Assembly (NCBI RefSeq): GCF_900112315.1
Contig: NZ_FOLL01000014.1
Coordinates: 83,212 to 147,211, forward strand
Length of the DNA stretch: 64,000 nt
Reading direction: 5' to 3'
Source: Parapedobacter composti
Lineage (GTDB): Bacteria > Bacteroidota > Bacteroidia > Sphingobacteriales > Sphingobacteriaceae
In this document: one piece after another, positions 10,440-21,607 of the stretch
How the letters are laid out: every line of letters starts with the position of its first letter
Position numbering within the stretch: position 1 is the first letter of the stretch
Translations under genes and position numbers: made by a program
The notes under the pieces: generated by a model
What the model saw: only the letters and a program-made list of their open reading frames with translations
The model's database searches: none
What the model was told of the DNA's origin: nothing

Positions 10440-12203
10440 TCACCACCCGTTATTTTGCCGTAATGCACTGAATTTCAATATTTCGCTATACGGTATTGGA
10501 CCGTAAATCATAAAATCCCGGTACACCCGATCTTCTACATCGATAATTCGGTGATTTCCGTTTTCGATGTGGTCGCCCTTTGCTGTCTCGGTAAGGTTGG
10601 CCTTCCAACGGCGCAGATCCCAAAAACGGAATCCCTCAAAGCAGAGTTCCAACCTGCGCTCATTACGGATTAACTCCCGCATGGCTGCCTGATCTGCTTT
10701 GACCGACTCTAAATAGGCATCACCATTGTCGAGGCCAATCCCTGCCCGTTGACGGATAGCTTTGATTACGTCATAGGCGGAATAGTTATTGCCACCGGTA
10801 GCAGTCGGCCCCCATGCTTCATTAGCCGCTTCGGCATAAATCAGGTAAATTTCGGTATACCGGATATGCGGTTTGATGTGCCGTTGGGCGTTAACACTGG
10901 TTGGATTGAGGTTAACATCGCCCCGCAGCAGCTTACGCATATAATAGCCGGTACGTGTGGATGTCTCTACCCGGTTCAGCCCGTCATTGGTGCCTCCGTC
11001 TACTGCTGTGTAAATGGCCGTATTGTTGGCCCCTGCTGTACTTCCATTGACAATAATAAATTGCTGTAGCCGGGGATCCCGGTTTGCATAGGGTGTGTTA
11101 TCATTATATTGTGCCTGTTCCGCAGTAATGGGATAGCCGTTGGCCATCGGAAATGCATCGACCAGGTTTTGGGTTGGGTTCAGCAATCCGGCTCCATATA
11201 GCGTGGGCGGGAAATGCTGCGCCTCCAGAGTGCTGCTTGTTCCTTCGATGTTTGTACGCCAGAGGATTTCACGCGGGTTTACTCCAGACCCAAGCCCATC
11301 GATTTCGTTGCGGTTGTCGTACCACGTAACCCCGTTGGGTGCCAATCCGGTAATCCCGCCGTTTAGATCGATCACTTCGGCAGCATAGTTCGCTGCATCA
11401 GCCCAAGTGGTGGTGTTCCCGTGGCTGAATGCCGGGCTTGCCGCCAGCAATGCTGCCTGTGCGCGTACCGCCCGCAGGATACGCCCCGACAGCCGCAAAC
11501 GCATCACTTGTCCGAACACCCGGTTATATTCGCTAACCCCAATGCCCAGCGAGGTGTATTTGGCCGGTATTGCTGATACGTTGCTGACATCTTCGTAATC
11601 ATGGGGTAGCAAGCCGAGTGCTGTCTCCACATCACTGTACAGCTGCTGCATACAGGCCTCGAACGTAGCTCTCGGCTGATTAAAATCGGAAGATGGGTCT
11701 TCCGGTTCCAGCACGATTGGCACACCCAACAATTCGCCATTGGCGTCGCCGCCATGTGCCTGGAGCAAATGATACATGAACAGCGCCCGCAGTCCGTAAG
11801 CTTCCCCTTTCGTGCGCTCAACAAAAAGCTGATTGATTACCGGATCATCGGAAAATTTTACCATATCGACCTCTTCCAGCATCAGATTGAGGTATTGGAT
11901 AGCTGCCCTTGAATTTGTCCATTGATTCAGGGGATTGTTGTCTGAAGCCCATTGCCCTGTGGCCACAGTATAATATGCATTGGTTTCGTCATTGGAAACG
12001 GCATTATCCGTGGCCATATCGCTGAAAGACCAGCCATTCGTAGGGAGCCGTGTATAGCCATTGTACAACAATCCGGCAGCGTACTTTGGCTCATCGTGGA
12101 TGTCACTCAAATCCCGGTTGTTCCGGATGGCCGGTTCAAAAAGATCGGAACAACCCGATGCCGCGACAAGCACCACAACTACATATACAAGTTTCTTATT
12201 CAT
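10440..12203 (-). CDS. SusD-like surface glycan-binding lipoprotein (XusD position)
   Basis: The 587-residue protein begins with a lipoprotein signal ending at the Cys of VAASGC. It has the RagB/SusD pattern: an N-terminal TPR-like part with GEAYGLRALFMYHLLQAHGG, and a C-terminal part with EIYLIYAEAANEAWG, IRQRAGI and RNERRLELCFEGFRFWDLRRW. It would form the lid of the SusC channel encoded 23 bp upstream and bind oligosaccharides. It is the second SusD of the tandem pair arrangement. Family assignment is firm; the ligand (xylan) is inferred from neighbours. Confidence 0.95.
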   Translation of the reverse strand: MNKKLVYVVVVLVAASGCSDLFEPAIRNNRDLSDIHDEPKYAAGLLYNGYTRLPTNGWSFSDMATDNAVSNDETNAYYTVATGQWASDNNPLNQWTNSRAAIQYLNLMLEEVDMVKFSDDPVINQLFVERTKGEAYGLRALFMYHLLQAHGGDANGELLGVPIVLEPEDPSSDFNQPRATFEACMQQLYSDVETALGLLPHDYEDVSNVSAIPAKYTSLGIGVSEYNRVFGQVMRLRLSGRILRAVRAQAALLAASPAFSHGNTTTWADAANYAAEVIDLNGGITGLAPNGVTWYDNRNEIDGLGSGVNPREILWRTNIEGTSSTLEAQHFPPTLYGAGLLNPTQNLVDAFPMANGYPITAEQAQYNDNTPYANRDPRLQQFIIVNGSTAGANNTAIYTAVDGGTNDGLNRVETSTRTGYYMRKLLRGDVNLNPTSVNAQRHIKPHIRYTEIYLIYAEAANEAWGPTATGGNNYSAYDVIKAIRQRAGIGLDNGDAYLESVKADQAAMRELIRNERRLELCFEGFRFWDLRRWKANLTETAKGDHIENGNHRIIDVEDRVYRDFMIYGPIPYSEILKFSALRQNNGW

Positions 12204-12226
12204 CGCTTTTCATTTTTTGTAGCTAA

Positions 12227-15049
12227 CTAAAACAGCACCTTCGCGCCAACGTTAAAAAACCGTGTTTGGGGTGCACTTCCAATATTCAACTCCATGATTT
12301 TCCGGTTGGGGGAAATGGTCAGCAGGTTTGCCCCGTTTATATATACCCCAAGCTCGTTGAAAAAGCCATCACCGATGATACGCTTTGGCAACGTGTAGGA
12401 GACCTGTACCCTGGCCAGATCAAACCGGTCTGTACTGTAAAGCCAAAAGTCGGATGATCTGAAATTGTTATTTCCATTCAGTGTCGTCAACCGCGGATAG
12501 GTCGCCTGGCCACTGGTTTCCGGGGTCCAACGCCCTCTCACCACCTCCGAATACTTGCTTTCGCCTGCAATCCAGAAATAGGAGTTGTCGCGCAGGGCAT
12601 AAGCTCCTGTCCTGGCCATTCCCAGCACAAATACGGTAAGGTTGCGGTATTTTGCAGTCAGGTGTATCCCAGCGGTAAACGGTGCGCCGAACCAGCCACC
12701 CCGACCGAGATAGACCGCGTCTTGAGCATTGATAACGCCGTCGTTGTTTTGGTCCTTGTATTTAATGTCGCCGGGCCGCACCTGGCCGAATGCCTGCGTA
12801 GGCGAATTTTCAATCTCCTCGACGCTGCTGAAAAATCCTTCCGCCTGCAATCCCCAGATTGCATCCAGTTCCCTGCCTATCCTGTTCTGATAGTTGTCCT
12901 CAAAAATATCAGCCCTTCGGGTTGCTATCGCTTTGTAGTACGTACCGGTCAAACCCAAACTCAAATCCGCATTGCCGACTTTTTTATTCAGTTGCAAATC
13001 GAAATCAAAACCGGAACGCTCATCTTCGTCATAATTCACATAAGGAATGAAAGAAGACACCGGCCAGCCCGTGGTAAAATAACTCGGAAATAAGTTTCCG
13101 TTCTGGACAACCAATCCCTTCATCCGGCTTGCGAACCACGACGCGTTGAAGGATACCAGTTGGTTGAAAAAGGATGCATTCAGGTTTACGCTGACCTCTT
13201 CCCGTTTGGGAAAAGTCAGGTTGGGGTTCGCGCCACGCCTGGAGTCCGTTGTCCGTTCGCCCGCCGACATGTCTCGCCAGCCATACCATGCGCCACCTTC
13301 ATCCCCGGCGTTCGCGTAAATGGCCTCATACAGGTAATAGTCGGCAATATCCAAATCGGTATGCAGGATCCCGCCTGATACCGACACCATCAGGTTGTCT
13401 ATCGCCGATGAGCCAGCGATAAAAGGCTCGTTGCTGATCCGCCATCCAATCGTAGCAGTTGGGTTAAAGGCTTGCCGGTTGCGTTCGGGAAGCCGGGCTG
13501 AGTGGACCAAAGCACCATTGAATTCGGCATAGTAGGTACCCTGGTAGTTATATCCTGCATGTAAACCAAGGTTTGCATTGCTCGTCTTGTGGTAAACACC
13601 GGAAGTAGTCTGTTGGAAGCCTCCGGCCAGCAGCGTGGCCGAAACGTTGTGCCGGCTATCGAACTGCCGCCGGTAGTTGAGCTGGCCTGATGCGGCGATT
13701 GTCTGCCTGAATGCACTGTTGCTGATATTCTGGGTGCGCGAACTGGCATCCTGGCCATAGCGGGTCAGGCTGCCGATCAGGTCGTCCCCTGCATAATTAT
13801 TCCATACAGGCTCGTATACTGCGTACTCATGGTTGAACGATTGATTATAGGATGTTGCGTAGTCCATTCCGAACATCGAGCTGAACGACAACCCGGGCAG
13901 TACATTCCGGAGGTCAAAGTCTACCGCAGTATTGAACTGGAATTGACGGCTGGTGTAGGTGTTCGAACCACCTGCATAGATATCAGCAAACGGATTCGTC
14001 TGATCCAGTTGCGTTCCACCGAGAAGGAACCTTCCATCGATCAGATTACTGCTGAGCCCCACCAACCTCATCGACTCCTCATCGTCCGCTTCAATCATGC
14101 TTATTGGAATCAGCGGTGCAAACCTGTGTGGCCTTAGGGTTGCCGCACCGTTCCAGTAATCGGTATTCACCCCTTTTCCATTGTAAAAAATTGCGGCTGC
14201 GTCTACCTTGGCATCAATAAACTGGTTGATGTTCATATCTACATTGCCACGAATATTAAACCGCTCATTTTTATTGTCAGCAGCCTGCCCGAAGTTCAGG
14301 AGCGTGCCCTCTGACCAGTAACCGAAGTTGGTGTAATATGCTGCCCGCTGGTTCCCTCCCGCTATTTCCACAGTGGCGTCATAGCGATTGTAGGTATTCT
14401 TCAGGTATTCGGGCGAATAATAGTCCACATTGGGATACCGGTACGGGTTGGCGCCCGCAGCATGGTGATAAATATCTTCTGCTGAATATAGCGCACCCAA
14501 ACCATCGTTCAACCGCGCTTCGTTATATAGCGTCATGTATTCCGCAGACCCCAGGTATTGCGGATAGCGTCTTACGGTATGCAGGCCTGCATTTGCCCGT
14601 ACCTCAACAGTCTGCTCAGCGGCCCGTCCTCGTTTAGTTGTGATCATCACAACTCCCTTTGCCGCGCGGCTGCCATAAAGCGCTACGGCCGCAACGCCCT
14701 TCAAAAAGGTTACCTGTTCGATTTCCGTGGGCATTACACTGCCTGCATCGCGCGGCACGCCGTCTACCAGCACCAGAAACGAATTATTCCCCCACAGGTT
14801 GCCGTGAAAGCCAGCAGCAAAAGCTTCCATTTCCGATAGGGAGTAGGTAAAATAATTTTTGTCCAGCAGTTGCGGGACGTCCACATAGGCCACTCCTCCC
14901 GTCAACTCGTGGGATTCGACTGTCCGGAAGGCCACCTGGACGGAATCACCTATATTCGCTTTGATGGTGTCCTGTGCTTGCAATGTCGCCGAAAACAGCG
15001 TCATGGTGACACTACACACCATCGCTAATCGTATATCTTTCATTGTCAT
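12227..15049 (-). CDS. SusC-like TonB-dependent transporter, short form (XusC position)
   Basis: This 940-residue outer membrane protein has a signal peptide (SATLQAQD), a plug domain with FLVLVDGVPRD and GSRAAKGVVMITTKRG, and a long beta-barrel ending in TRFFNVGAKVLF. Unlike the other two SusC proteins here it lacks the N-terminal carboxypeptidase-regulatory-like domain, which explains its shorter length. It is the second SusC of the tandem arrangement and would import xylo-oligosaccharides with the SusD encoded 23 bp downstream. The frame is open throughout, so I see no sign of decay. An ATG two codons inside (15043) is an alternative start. Confidence 0.93.
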   Translation of the reverse strand: MTMKDIRLAMVCSVTMTLFSATLQAQDTIKANIGDSVQVAFRTVESHELTGGVAYVDVPQLLDKNYFTYSLSEMEAFAAGFHGNLWGNNSFLVLVDGVPRDAGSVMPTEIEQVTFLKGVAAVALYGSRAAKGVVMITTKRGRAAEQTVEVRANAGLHTVRRYPQYLGSAEYMTLYNEARLNDGLGALYSAEDIYHHAAGANPYRYPNVDYYSPEYLKNTYNRYDATVEIAGGNQRAAYYTNFGYWSEGTLLNFGQAADNKNERFNIRGNVDMNINQFIDAKVDAAAIFYNGKGVNTDYWNGAATLRPHRFAPLIPISMIEADDEESMRLVGLSSNLIDGRFLLGGTQLDQTNPFADIYAGGSNTYTSRQFQFNTAVDFDLRNVLPGLSFSSMFGMDYATSYNQSFNHEYAVYEPVWNNYAGDDLIGSLTRYGQDASSRTQNISNSAFRQTIAASGQLNYRRQFDSRHNVSATLLAGGFQQTTSGVYHKTSNANLGLHAGYNYQGTYYAEFNGALVHSARLPERNRQAFNPTATIGWRISNEPFIAGSSAIDNLMVSVSGGILHTDLDIADYYLYEAIYANAGDEGGAWYGWRDMSAGERTTDSRRGANPNLTFPKREEVSVNLNASFFNQLVSFNASWFASRMKGLVVQNGNLFPSYFTTGWPVSSFIPYVNYDEDERSGFDFDLQLNKKVGNADLSLGLTGTYYKAIATRRADIFEDNYQNRIGRELDAIWGLQAEGFFSSVEEIENSPTQAFGQVRPGDIKYKDQNNDGVINAQDAVYLGRGGWFGAPFTAGIHLTAKYRNLTVFVLGMARTGAYALRDNSYFWIAGESKYSEVVRGRWTPETSGQATYPRLTTLNGNNNFRSSDFWLYSTDRFDLARVQVSYTLPKRIIGDGFFNELGVYINGANLLTISPNRKIMELNIGSAPQTRFFNVGAKVLF

Positions 15050-15075
15050 TTCTCCATTTAATTTTCAGCATGCCA

Positions 15076-16992
15076 TTACCAACCCGGATTCTGGTGAAAC
15101 TCCGGGTACAACGTCACATCAGCGACCTTCAGCGGCAACCAATAATGCTTTTCGCTGAAATTACGCTCCAAAATCACTGCTTCCCTCAGGTTTACCACCC
15201 GGTTCTCTGCTGGATCTTCCGTATTGAACTCCCCGGCCCTATCAAATTCAATGGATGTCTTGATGGTGTATGGCCGCTCAATCAAAAGCAACCACCTTCT
15301 CAGGTCGTTGAACCGATGGCTTTCCATCGCCAGCTCAACGGCGCGCTCGCGGCGCAATTCGGGCAAAAAGGCCTCGGTTGACCCTAAAAATCTGGCATGC
15401 ACCGGTTCAACACCAGCGCGCTGGCGGATGACATTCACCGCATCCTCAGCCGTCTTGGCAAAAGTCGAAGACTGCCCCGATGGCGAGCTGTACCCGACTG
15501 CTACCGACTCTGCATACATCAGGTAGATGTCGGCCAACCGCATATAAGGAATCATGATATGGAGCGCATATCCATAGTCGAATCCCCTGTCGATGTTGTT
15601 GGCCGTAATTGGAATGAACTTCCGGTTCACGTAGCCCGTTCGGCTTCCCGTACTGACGTTGCGGTAACTTCCTCCGGTGAATAGGTTGGCATACCGTTCT
15701 CCCGCCATGTTTGCCGGTATGGAGCCTTGCACCACTTTCACGCCATCAAAAAGTATGTTGTTATAAAACCGCGGATCACGCCCACGCCAGGGAAATTCCG
15801 GGTCGTAGCCGGACTCCGGGTCGGGCTTGGTAATGTCATCCGGAAGCGGCAGCCCATTGGCCATACCGTAAAAATTTACATAGTTGGCAGTGGGCAGGAA
15901 CTTGATGTCACCGTCGCCAATGTGCGCTGGCAAATACTGTTTTGATGCGCCCCAGTTTGTATGGTTGCCCCGGTGGTAAGGTGGACGGAAAATAGCTTCC
16001 GTGCCACCAGGTATGGCCCAGTTCTGACCATAGGTGTAAAAATTCATGTGATAGTTCGCAAATGGCATCAATGCATATTGCGTCTGCCCGCTTTCCACCA
16101 ATTGAAGCAGTTCGCCGAAAGCGTCCGCTGCCCGCCGGCAATAATCTGTATTGTAGGTTCGGCTGCCCGTAGACTCATAATTCATCAATGGGCTACCTGC
16201 CCAAAGCAGATTCTTGCCCAGGTAGCCCAACGCCATGATCTTGTTGGCGCGCAACGCATTCTTGCCAAGGGTTCGTCTGCCTGCCTCGGTATCGTCCCAA
16301 TTGATGGGTAGCAAGTCCGCCGCCCGCCTGAAATCCGCCGCGGCTTTTTCCGCACATTCGTGGTAGCTCAGGCGAGGTTCACGAAACGGTTCGTCTGCCG
16401 GGAGTACCCTGTCAATGTAGGGAAGCCCTCCGAAATATTGGATCAACTGAAAATGAAACCATCCTCTGAAAAAAAGCAGTTGCCCCTCAATCAAGTTACG
16501 CTCCTCCTGTGTACCGTCGGTCAGCATATGCAGGTTTTCCAACCCCAGGTTGGTTTTACGGATTCCATACCACGCCAGTATCCAAAGTCCCTTGTCGATA
16601 CGATCCTGGTCTACACTACCCGAATTGTAGGATGTACGCACATAGCTTTTGTCCATCCAACCGGCTCCCCACCCATCATGTTCGACCTGCCATCCCCAGA
16701 AATCACCGTTTTCGATTTTCACGCCGAAATGGAAGTTGTTTGCTGTGGATTGGATTTCATCGTCGCCCCAGTTGAAGGAAGTGGTCCAGTAACTGGTTGC
16801 AAAATTGGGCACACAATGGTACAACTCTTCGGTAAATCCCTGGAAATTGACAAAATTCTGGAAAGCAATTTCCTCTGAAATAATTGACTCCGGTGTCCGT
16901 TCCAGATAATGCTCACAGGAGGACACTACCAGCACTGCCGGCACCAGCAGGCTACGTATAAACTTGGATTTTATATTCATTATCATAACCAT
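15076..16992 (-). CDS. SusD-like surface glycan-binding lipoprotein (XusB position)
   Basis: The 638-residue protein has a lipoprotein signal ending in VVSSC and the SusD pattern: GQLLFFRGWFHFQLIQYFGG in the TPR-like half, then MRLADIYLMYAESVA, VIRQRAGVE and ELRRERAVELAMESHRFNDL. It pairs with the SusC encoded 5 bp upstream, forming the first of two tandem SusCD pairs. An internal ATG at 16980 (MNIKSK) could be the real start. Xylan is the inferred ligand. Confidence 0.95.
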   Translation of the reverse strand: MVMIMNIKSKFIRSLLVPAVLVVSSCEHYLERTPESIISEEIAFQNFVNFQGFTEELYHCVPNFATSYWTTSFNWGDDEIQSTANNFHFGVKIENGDFWGWQVEHDGWGAGWMDKSYVRTSYNSGSVDQDRIDKGLWILAWYGIRKTNLGLENLHMLTDGTQEERNLIEGQLLFFRGWFHFQLIQYFGGLPYIDRVLPADEPFREPRLSYHECAEKAAADFRRAADLLPINWDDTEAGRRTLGKNALRANKIMALGYLGKNLLWAGSPLMNYESTGSRTYNTDYCRRAADAFGELLQLVESGQTQYALMPFANYHMNFYTYGQNWAIPGGTEAIFRPPYHRGNHTNWGASKQYLPAHIGDGDIKFLPTANYVNFYGMANGLPLPDDITKPDPESGYDPEFPWRGRDPRFYNNILFDGVKVVQGSIPANMAGERYANLFTGGSYRNVSTGSRTGYVNRKFIPITANNIDRGFDYGYALHIMIPYMRLADIYLMYAESVAVGYSSPSGQSSTFAKTAEDAVNVIRQRAGVEPVHARFLGSTEAFLPELRRERAVELAMESHRFNDLRRWLLLIERPYTIKTSIEFDRAGEFNTEDPAENRVVNLREAVILERNFSEKHYWLPLKVADVTLYPEFHQNPGW

Positions 16993-16997
16993 CTGTA

Positions 16998-19900
16998 TTA
17001 AAAGGTAACATTGCAGCCCAGGTTCAACCGCCTCACGGTGGGGTACGCCCCTTGCGAAGCCCAGCCCGTGCCGGCGAAGTTAGATTCCCGGTCGTCGGGC
17101 ATATCCGTCCACAACAACAAGTTGTTGCCACTGACGAATACGCGGAAATCGGCTACGCCAAGCCGTCGCGTCCATTCAGGTTGGAAACGGTAGCCGATTT
17201 CAGCATTTTTCAGCCGCAGGTAAGAGCCATCGTAGAAATAGCGGTGTCCGGCGTTGAACCCGGCGGTCAGTGTCTGCCACCGCGGCATGGGAACGTCCGC
17301 ATGGATATTATCCTTCGACCAATAGGTTCCCTCTTCGTAAACCCGGTTTACCTGGCCTGTCAAACTGTTGAATACGACTTGCCTGGAAACGTTGTTAACG
17401 CCGTAGAATTGGAGGAACACGTTGAAGCCCTTCCATTCGAACCCGAGATTGGTGTTGTACGTATTCTGCGGTATACCGGAATACCCGTAGGGAGCCGAAT
17501 CAAATGCATCGATTATGCCATCCCCGTTGATGTCGAGGATATGGTAGTTCCCGGGCAATTTATTGGCATCGTTAGTATTGTGCGGCGTGCTGGCATAAAG
17601 CTCATCCCAAGTGTTGTAATACCCATGGCCGATGTGCGTGCGTGCTTGGCCGAGCTGATACCCCTGCTGCTTCTGGTAATCGTGCAACAGCTGCGGATCA
17701 TCGCGGAAAAGCACTTCATCCTTGGCGTGCGTCATGGCAAAGTCGGCCCATATGCGGATGCCGTTGCTAAACGTATGGTTGAAGTTAAGCGTCAGTTCAA
17801 AACCTTTGGTCCGCATGCGGCCCAGGTTCGCCGCGGGGGCGTCCGTGCCGTAATAGCTCGGTACCGATCGATCGCCTGCCATTAGGATATCTTTGCGGTT
17901 ATCCTGGAAAAAGTCTAACCTTCCACCGATGAGACCATCGAGGAAACCGAAATCAAGGGCGAGATTGTATTTATAGGCAGTTTCCCATCGAACCGCAGGA
18001 TTGCCCACCATCGTTTCGCGGTACCAAGTGTATGGGCTGAATTCTCCGGCTTCACCAACCACGCCCAATTGAGACGCATCGCCATATGCCCACTGGTTCA
18101 TGAACAGAAAGCGATCCGGACCGATATTATCGGCACCGACTTCCCCGTAAGATGCGCTGATCTTCAACAGGTCGAGGCCCTTTACCTTCTTCATAAACGG
18201 CTCTTCGGAAATGTTCCACCCCACTCCGCCGGATGAAAAAAATCCGAACCGATATTCGGGGGCAAACTGTTCCGAGCCATTGTAGGCTCCGTTATATTCG
18301 ACCATGTACTTGTTGCGGAAGTTATAGGTTCCCCGGAACACCCAATCTTCGCGGTAGCGCGGCACCATGCTTCCGGTAGCTTCCTCCTGACGGCTCATCA
18401 AGCCCATCGCCGTGTAATTGTGGTCATTGGCAACTGTACCCGCATAGTTCAACTGCAACTGGTAGAATAGCCTACGCTGTGTCTGCCCGCCGCTTACGCT
18501 TCCGCCGGTAGGCGACCAAGCGGCCCCTTGATCATAATAATCAAAGCCGGTTTGGCTGTCGAAAGCCTCTTTAAAAATGACCTGACCGGTCCGCGGATTG
18601 ATCCATTTTTGCTGAAAACTGTTGTAAAGGTCATTTACACCCCTCCCCGTTTCCACGAAACGATTGTCTACCGCCAGCGTCCCTTTGAAATTCAAGCCTT
18701 TCAGCAGCATATCCAATTGTTGGTCGAGCACGAAATTGGTGGACAATTGGGCGGTGGTGGTATAGGATACTCCCCCGAGCGACAGTATTCTTATGGAATT
18801 CAAGGCTGCCTGCTCATTCGGTTGATAATAGCCCCACGTTCCGTCTGAATACCGTGGAATCAATGCATCGGGTGGATTCTGGTAGGCGGCGATCCAGAAT
18901 CCGTATTCATTCCCTCCGCCCCAGGGGCTTTTTCGAACGCCGTAGGTACCGCTAAGATTGGATTGCAGTTTGGTGGACGGTGTTAACTGGAAATCCAAAT
19001 TACTCCTAAAGTTCAACCGATTGTAATCGTATCCGGGCGTGTATCCGCGATTATTTTCAAATTGCCGGAACAAATCGCCTTCCTTTTGGTAATCGACGCT
19101 CGAGAAATATTTGGTGACCCTCGTGCCTCCCCGGATAGCAACGTTGGCATTATATGCCATCGCATAATCCTTAAACATCAGATCCTGCCAGTCGACGTTA
19201 GGGTATCGTTCGGCTTCTTCCTGATTAAGCGGCGAACGGTATTTATACCGAATATCATAAGGGATGATATCGTTCCAACTGGCTGGGTTCAATGAAAGCT
19301 CATATTCGATAGCCCGATTGCGAACACCTATTGCATCATAAGCATCCATCTTACCGGGTAGCTGCGAAACAAATTTGGACGTAGTGTTTACCCGCCCAGT
19401 GATCTCCGCTCTACCCTCAGCCCCCCGTTTGGTGGTCACGATGATGACACCGTTGGCGCCCCGGGAACCGAACACCGCTGTCGCCGACGCATCTTTAAGC
19501 ACCGATATAGATTCGACCGACAAAATATCCATCTGACTGAAAAACTCCGGTCGCTCCACGCCATCCACCAATATCAATGGGTCGTTGCCGTTCCAGCTGT
19601 TTTGCCCCCGGATAACAATACGAGGGTTTTCCTCGCCGGGCATCCCGGTGCTCGCATGCGTGACCAAACCCGGCAAATTACCGGTCAACGCAGCCCCGAG
19701 ACTGGAGACCCCGCCCGTTCGCTCCAATACCTTGCCGGTTGTTTGGGTGATGGCGCCAACCACCGTTTCACGCTTTTGCTGGCCATAGCCCACCACTACC
19801 GTTTCTTCCAGCATAATATCCGCACTGCTCAATACCACTTTGATGTCCGTTTCATTTTCGACAGCCAGTTCCAGCCGTTCCGACCCCAAATGGGAGACCA

Positions 19901-20168
19901 CCAATACCTGCTTTCCACTGGGTATGCGCAAAACGAAACGGCCGTTATTGTCCGTCGCCACAGCGATACTTGTTCCCTTCACGGCTACCGATGCTCCTGC
20001 TATCGGCGTCTCAGCGGCATCCATTACGATTCCCTGTACCTGCCGGTAATCTTGTGCTGAAAGCTGGAGATAAATCATCACCAAAAAGGGCAACAGCCCC
20101 CCCCCTTTTCGATGCGTATACCTCCATAAATCTTTCCAGCATTTAATCGGATAAAAATTTATGATCAT
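16998..20168 (-). CDS. SusC-like TonB-dependent transporter (XusA position)
   Basis: The 1056-residue protein is the first gene of the xus-like operon. After a signal segment it has a carboxypeptidase-regulatory-like domain (about 40-120, VQGIVMDAAETPIAGASVAV). A TonB-box-like stretch with EETVVVGYGQQKRE follows, then a plug with DPLILVDGVERP and SATAVFGSRGANGVIIVTTK, and a beta-barrel ending in RRLNLGCNVTF. It imports oligosaccharides across the outer membrane using TonB energy. The 572-bp region upstream carries a 21-bp spaced direct repeat that may be the HTCS binding site. Confidence 0.95.
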   Translation of the reverse strand: MIINFYPIKCWKDLWRYTHRKGGGLLPFLVMIYLQLSAQDYRQVQGIVMDAAETPIAGASVAVKGTSIAVATDNNGRFVLRIPSGKQVLVVSHLGSERLELAVENETDIKVVLSSADIMLEETVVVGYGQQKRETVVGAITQTTGKVLERTGGVSSLGAALTGNLPGLVTHASTGMPGEENPRIVIRGQNSWNGNDPLILVDGVERPEFFSQMDILSVESISVLKDASATAVFGSRGANGVIIVTTKRGAEGRAEITGRVNTTSKFVSQLPGKMDAYDAIGVRNRAIEYELSLNPASWNDIIPYDIRYKYRSPLNQEEAERYPNVDWQDLMFKDYAMAYNANVAIRGGTRVTKYFSSVDYQKEGDLFRQFENNRGYTPGYDYNRLNFRSNLDFQLTPSTKLQSNLSGTYGVRKSPWGGGNEYGFWIAAYQNPPDALIPRYSDGTWGYYQPNEQAALNSIRILSLGGVSYTTTAQLSTNFVLDQQLDMLLKGLNFKGTLAVDNRFVETGRGVNDLYNSFQQKWINPRTGQVIFKEAFDSQTGFDYYDQGAAWSPTGGSVSGGQTQRRLFYQLQLNYAGTVANDHNYTAMGLMSRQEEATGSMVPRYREDWVFRGTYNFRNKYMVEYNGAYNGSEQFAPEYRFGFFSSGGVGWNISEEPFMKKVKGLDLLKISASYGEVGADNIGPDRFLFMNQWAYGDASQLGVVGEAGEFSPYTWYRETMVGNPAVRWETAYKYNLALDFGFLDGLIGGRLDFFQDNRKDILMAGDRSVPSYYGTDAPAANLGRMRTKGFELTLNFNHTFSNGIRIWADFAMTHAKDEVLFRDDPQLLHDYQKQQGYQLGQARTHIGHGYYNTWDELYASTPHNTNDANKLPGNYHILDINGDGIIDAFDSAPYGYSGIPQNTYNTNLGFEWKGFNVFLQFYGVNNVSRQVVFNSLTGQVNRVYEEGTYWSKDNIHADVPMPRWQTLTAGFNAGHRYFYDGSYLRLKNAEIGYRFQPEWTRRLGVADFRVFVSGNNLLLWTDMPDDRESNFAGTGWASQGAYPTVRRLNLGCNVTF

Positions 20169-20534
20169 GTTTATTCAATTAAGTTAATCAATGTCAGGTC
20201 ATTCGTTTCCATGGAGTGCAGCATCAAGACACTCTAGGTAAACGGTGTGTATTAGCGGTTCAATTACCCTTTAGGTATCAATTAGGTTTAACATCACTTC
20301 ATTGGTTTATATGGTCCAAAAATTCAGGTAGCACTATCTGTAGCACCAAGCGTTAGCTCACACGGGCCACCTTTATAAATGTTATTAAAACACTTTTTTA
20401 AACGGGAACAAAACGGCCAGCTCTCATAATCAAAGTCGAATAAAAGGTTAATAATACTTGGTTAATAATCTTCAGCCTGTGATTTTGAAACTGAGACGCA
20501 ATGATAACACAGCAAAAAAAGAAAGCAAAAAAAA

Positions 20535-20565
20535 CATGTTACATAAATCATCGGGCATGTTACAT
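20535..20565. promoter_or_regulatory. Direct repeat CATGTTACAT spaced 21 bp, candidate HTCS binding site
   Basis: CATGTTACAT occurs at 20535-20544 and again at 20556-20565, a period of 21 bp or two helical turns. A related pair (TATGTTTCAC and TATGTTACAT) with the same 21-bp period lies at 25818-25848, upstream of the GH43-GH127 operon. AraC-type domains of hybrid regulators usually bind direct repeats of this spacing. Assignment to the HTCS at 591 is inference. Confidence 0.5.
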
Positions 20566-20634
20566 TACCACACAAACAACAGAAAATCAGCAATATAAAT
20601 CAAATCTAAAAATCATTGATTGTCGGCAATCGGG

Positions 20635-20665
20635 TTGTACGATTCAAGATTAGTATGTAGGTTTG
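20635..20665 (+). promoter_or_regulatory. Bacteroidota-type promoter of the esterase gene
   Basis: TTG at 20635-20637 is followed after 20 bp by TAGGTTTG at 20658-20665, matching the sigma-ABfr consensus TTTG-N19/21-TAnnTTTG. It lies 75 bp upstream of the esterase ATG and about 70 bp downstream of the direct repeat. Confidence 0.55.
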
Positions 20666-20668
20666 TAA

Positions 20669-21580
<912 letters not shown>

Positions 21581-21607
21581 CTTTACGGCTCGGTATCTAA
21601 GCGGCCA

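Noticed and set aside
12227..15049. The short SusC was considered as a truncated pseudogene.
   Set aside because: It has its own signal peptide, complete plug, full barrel and C-terminal aromatic residue, with no frameshift.
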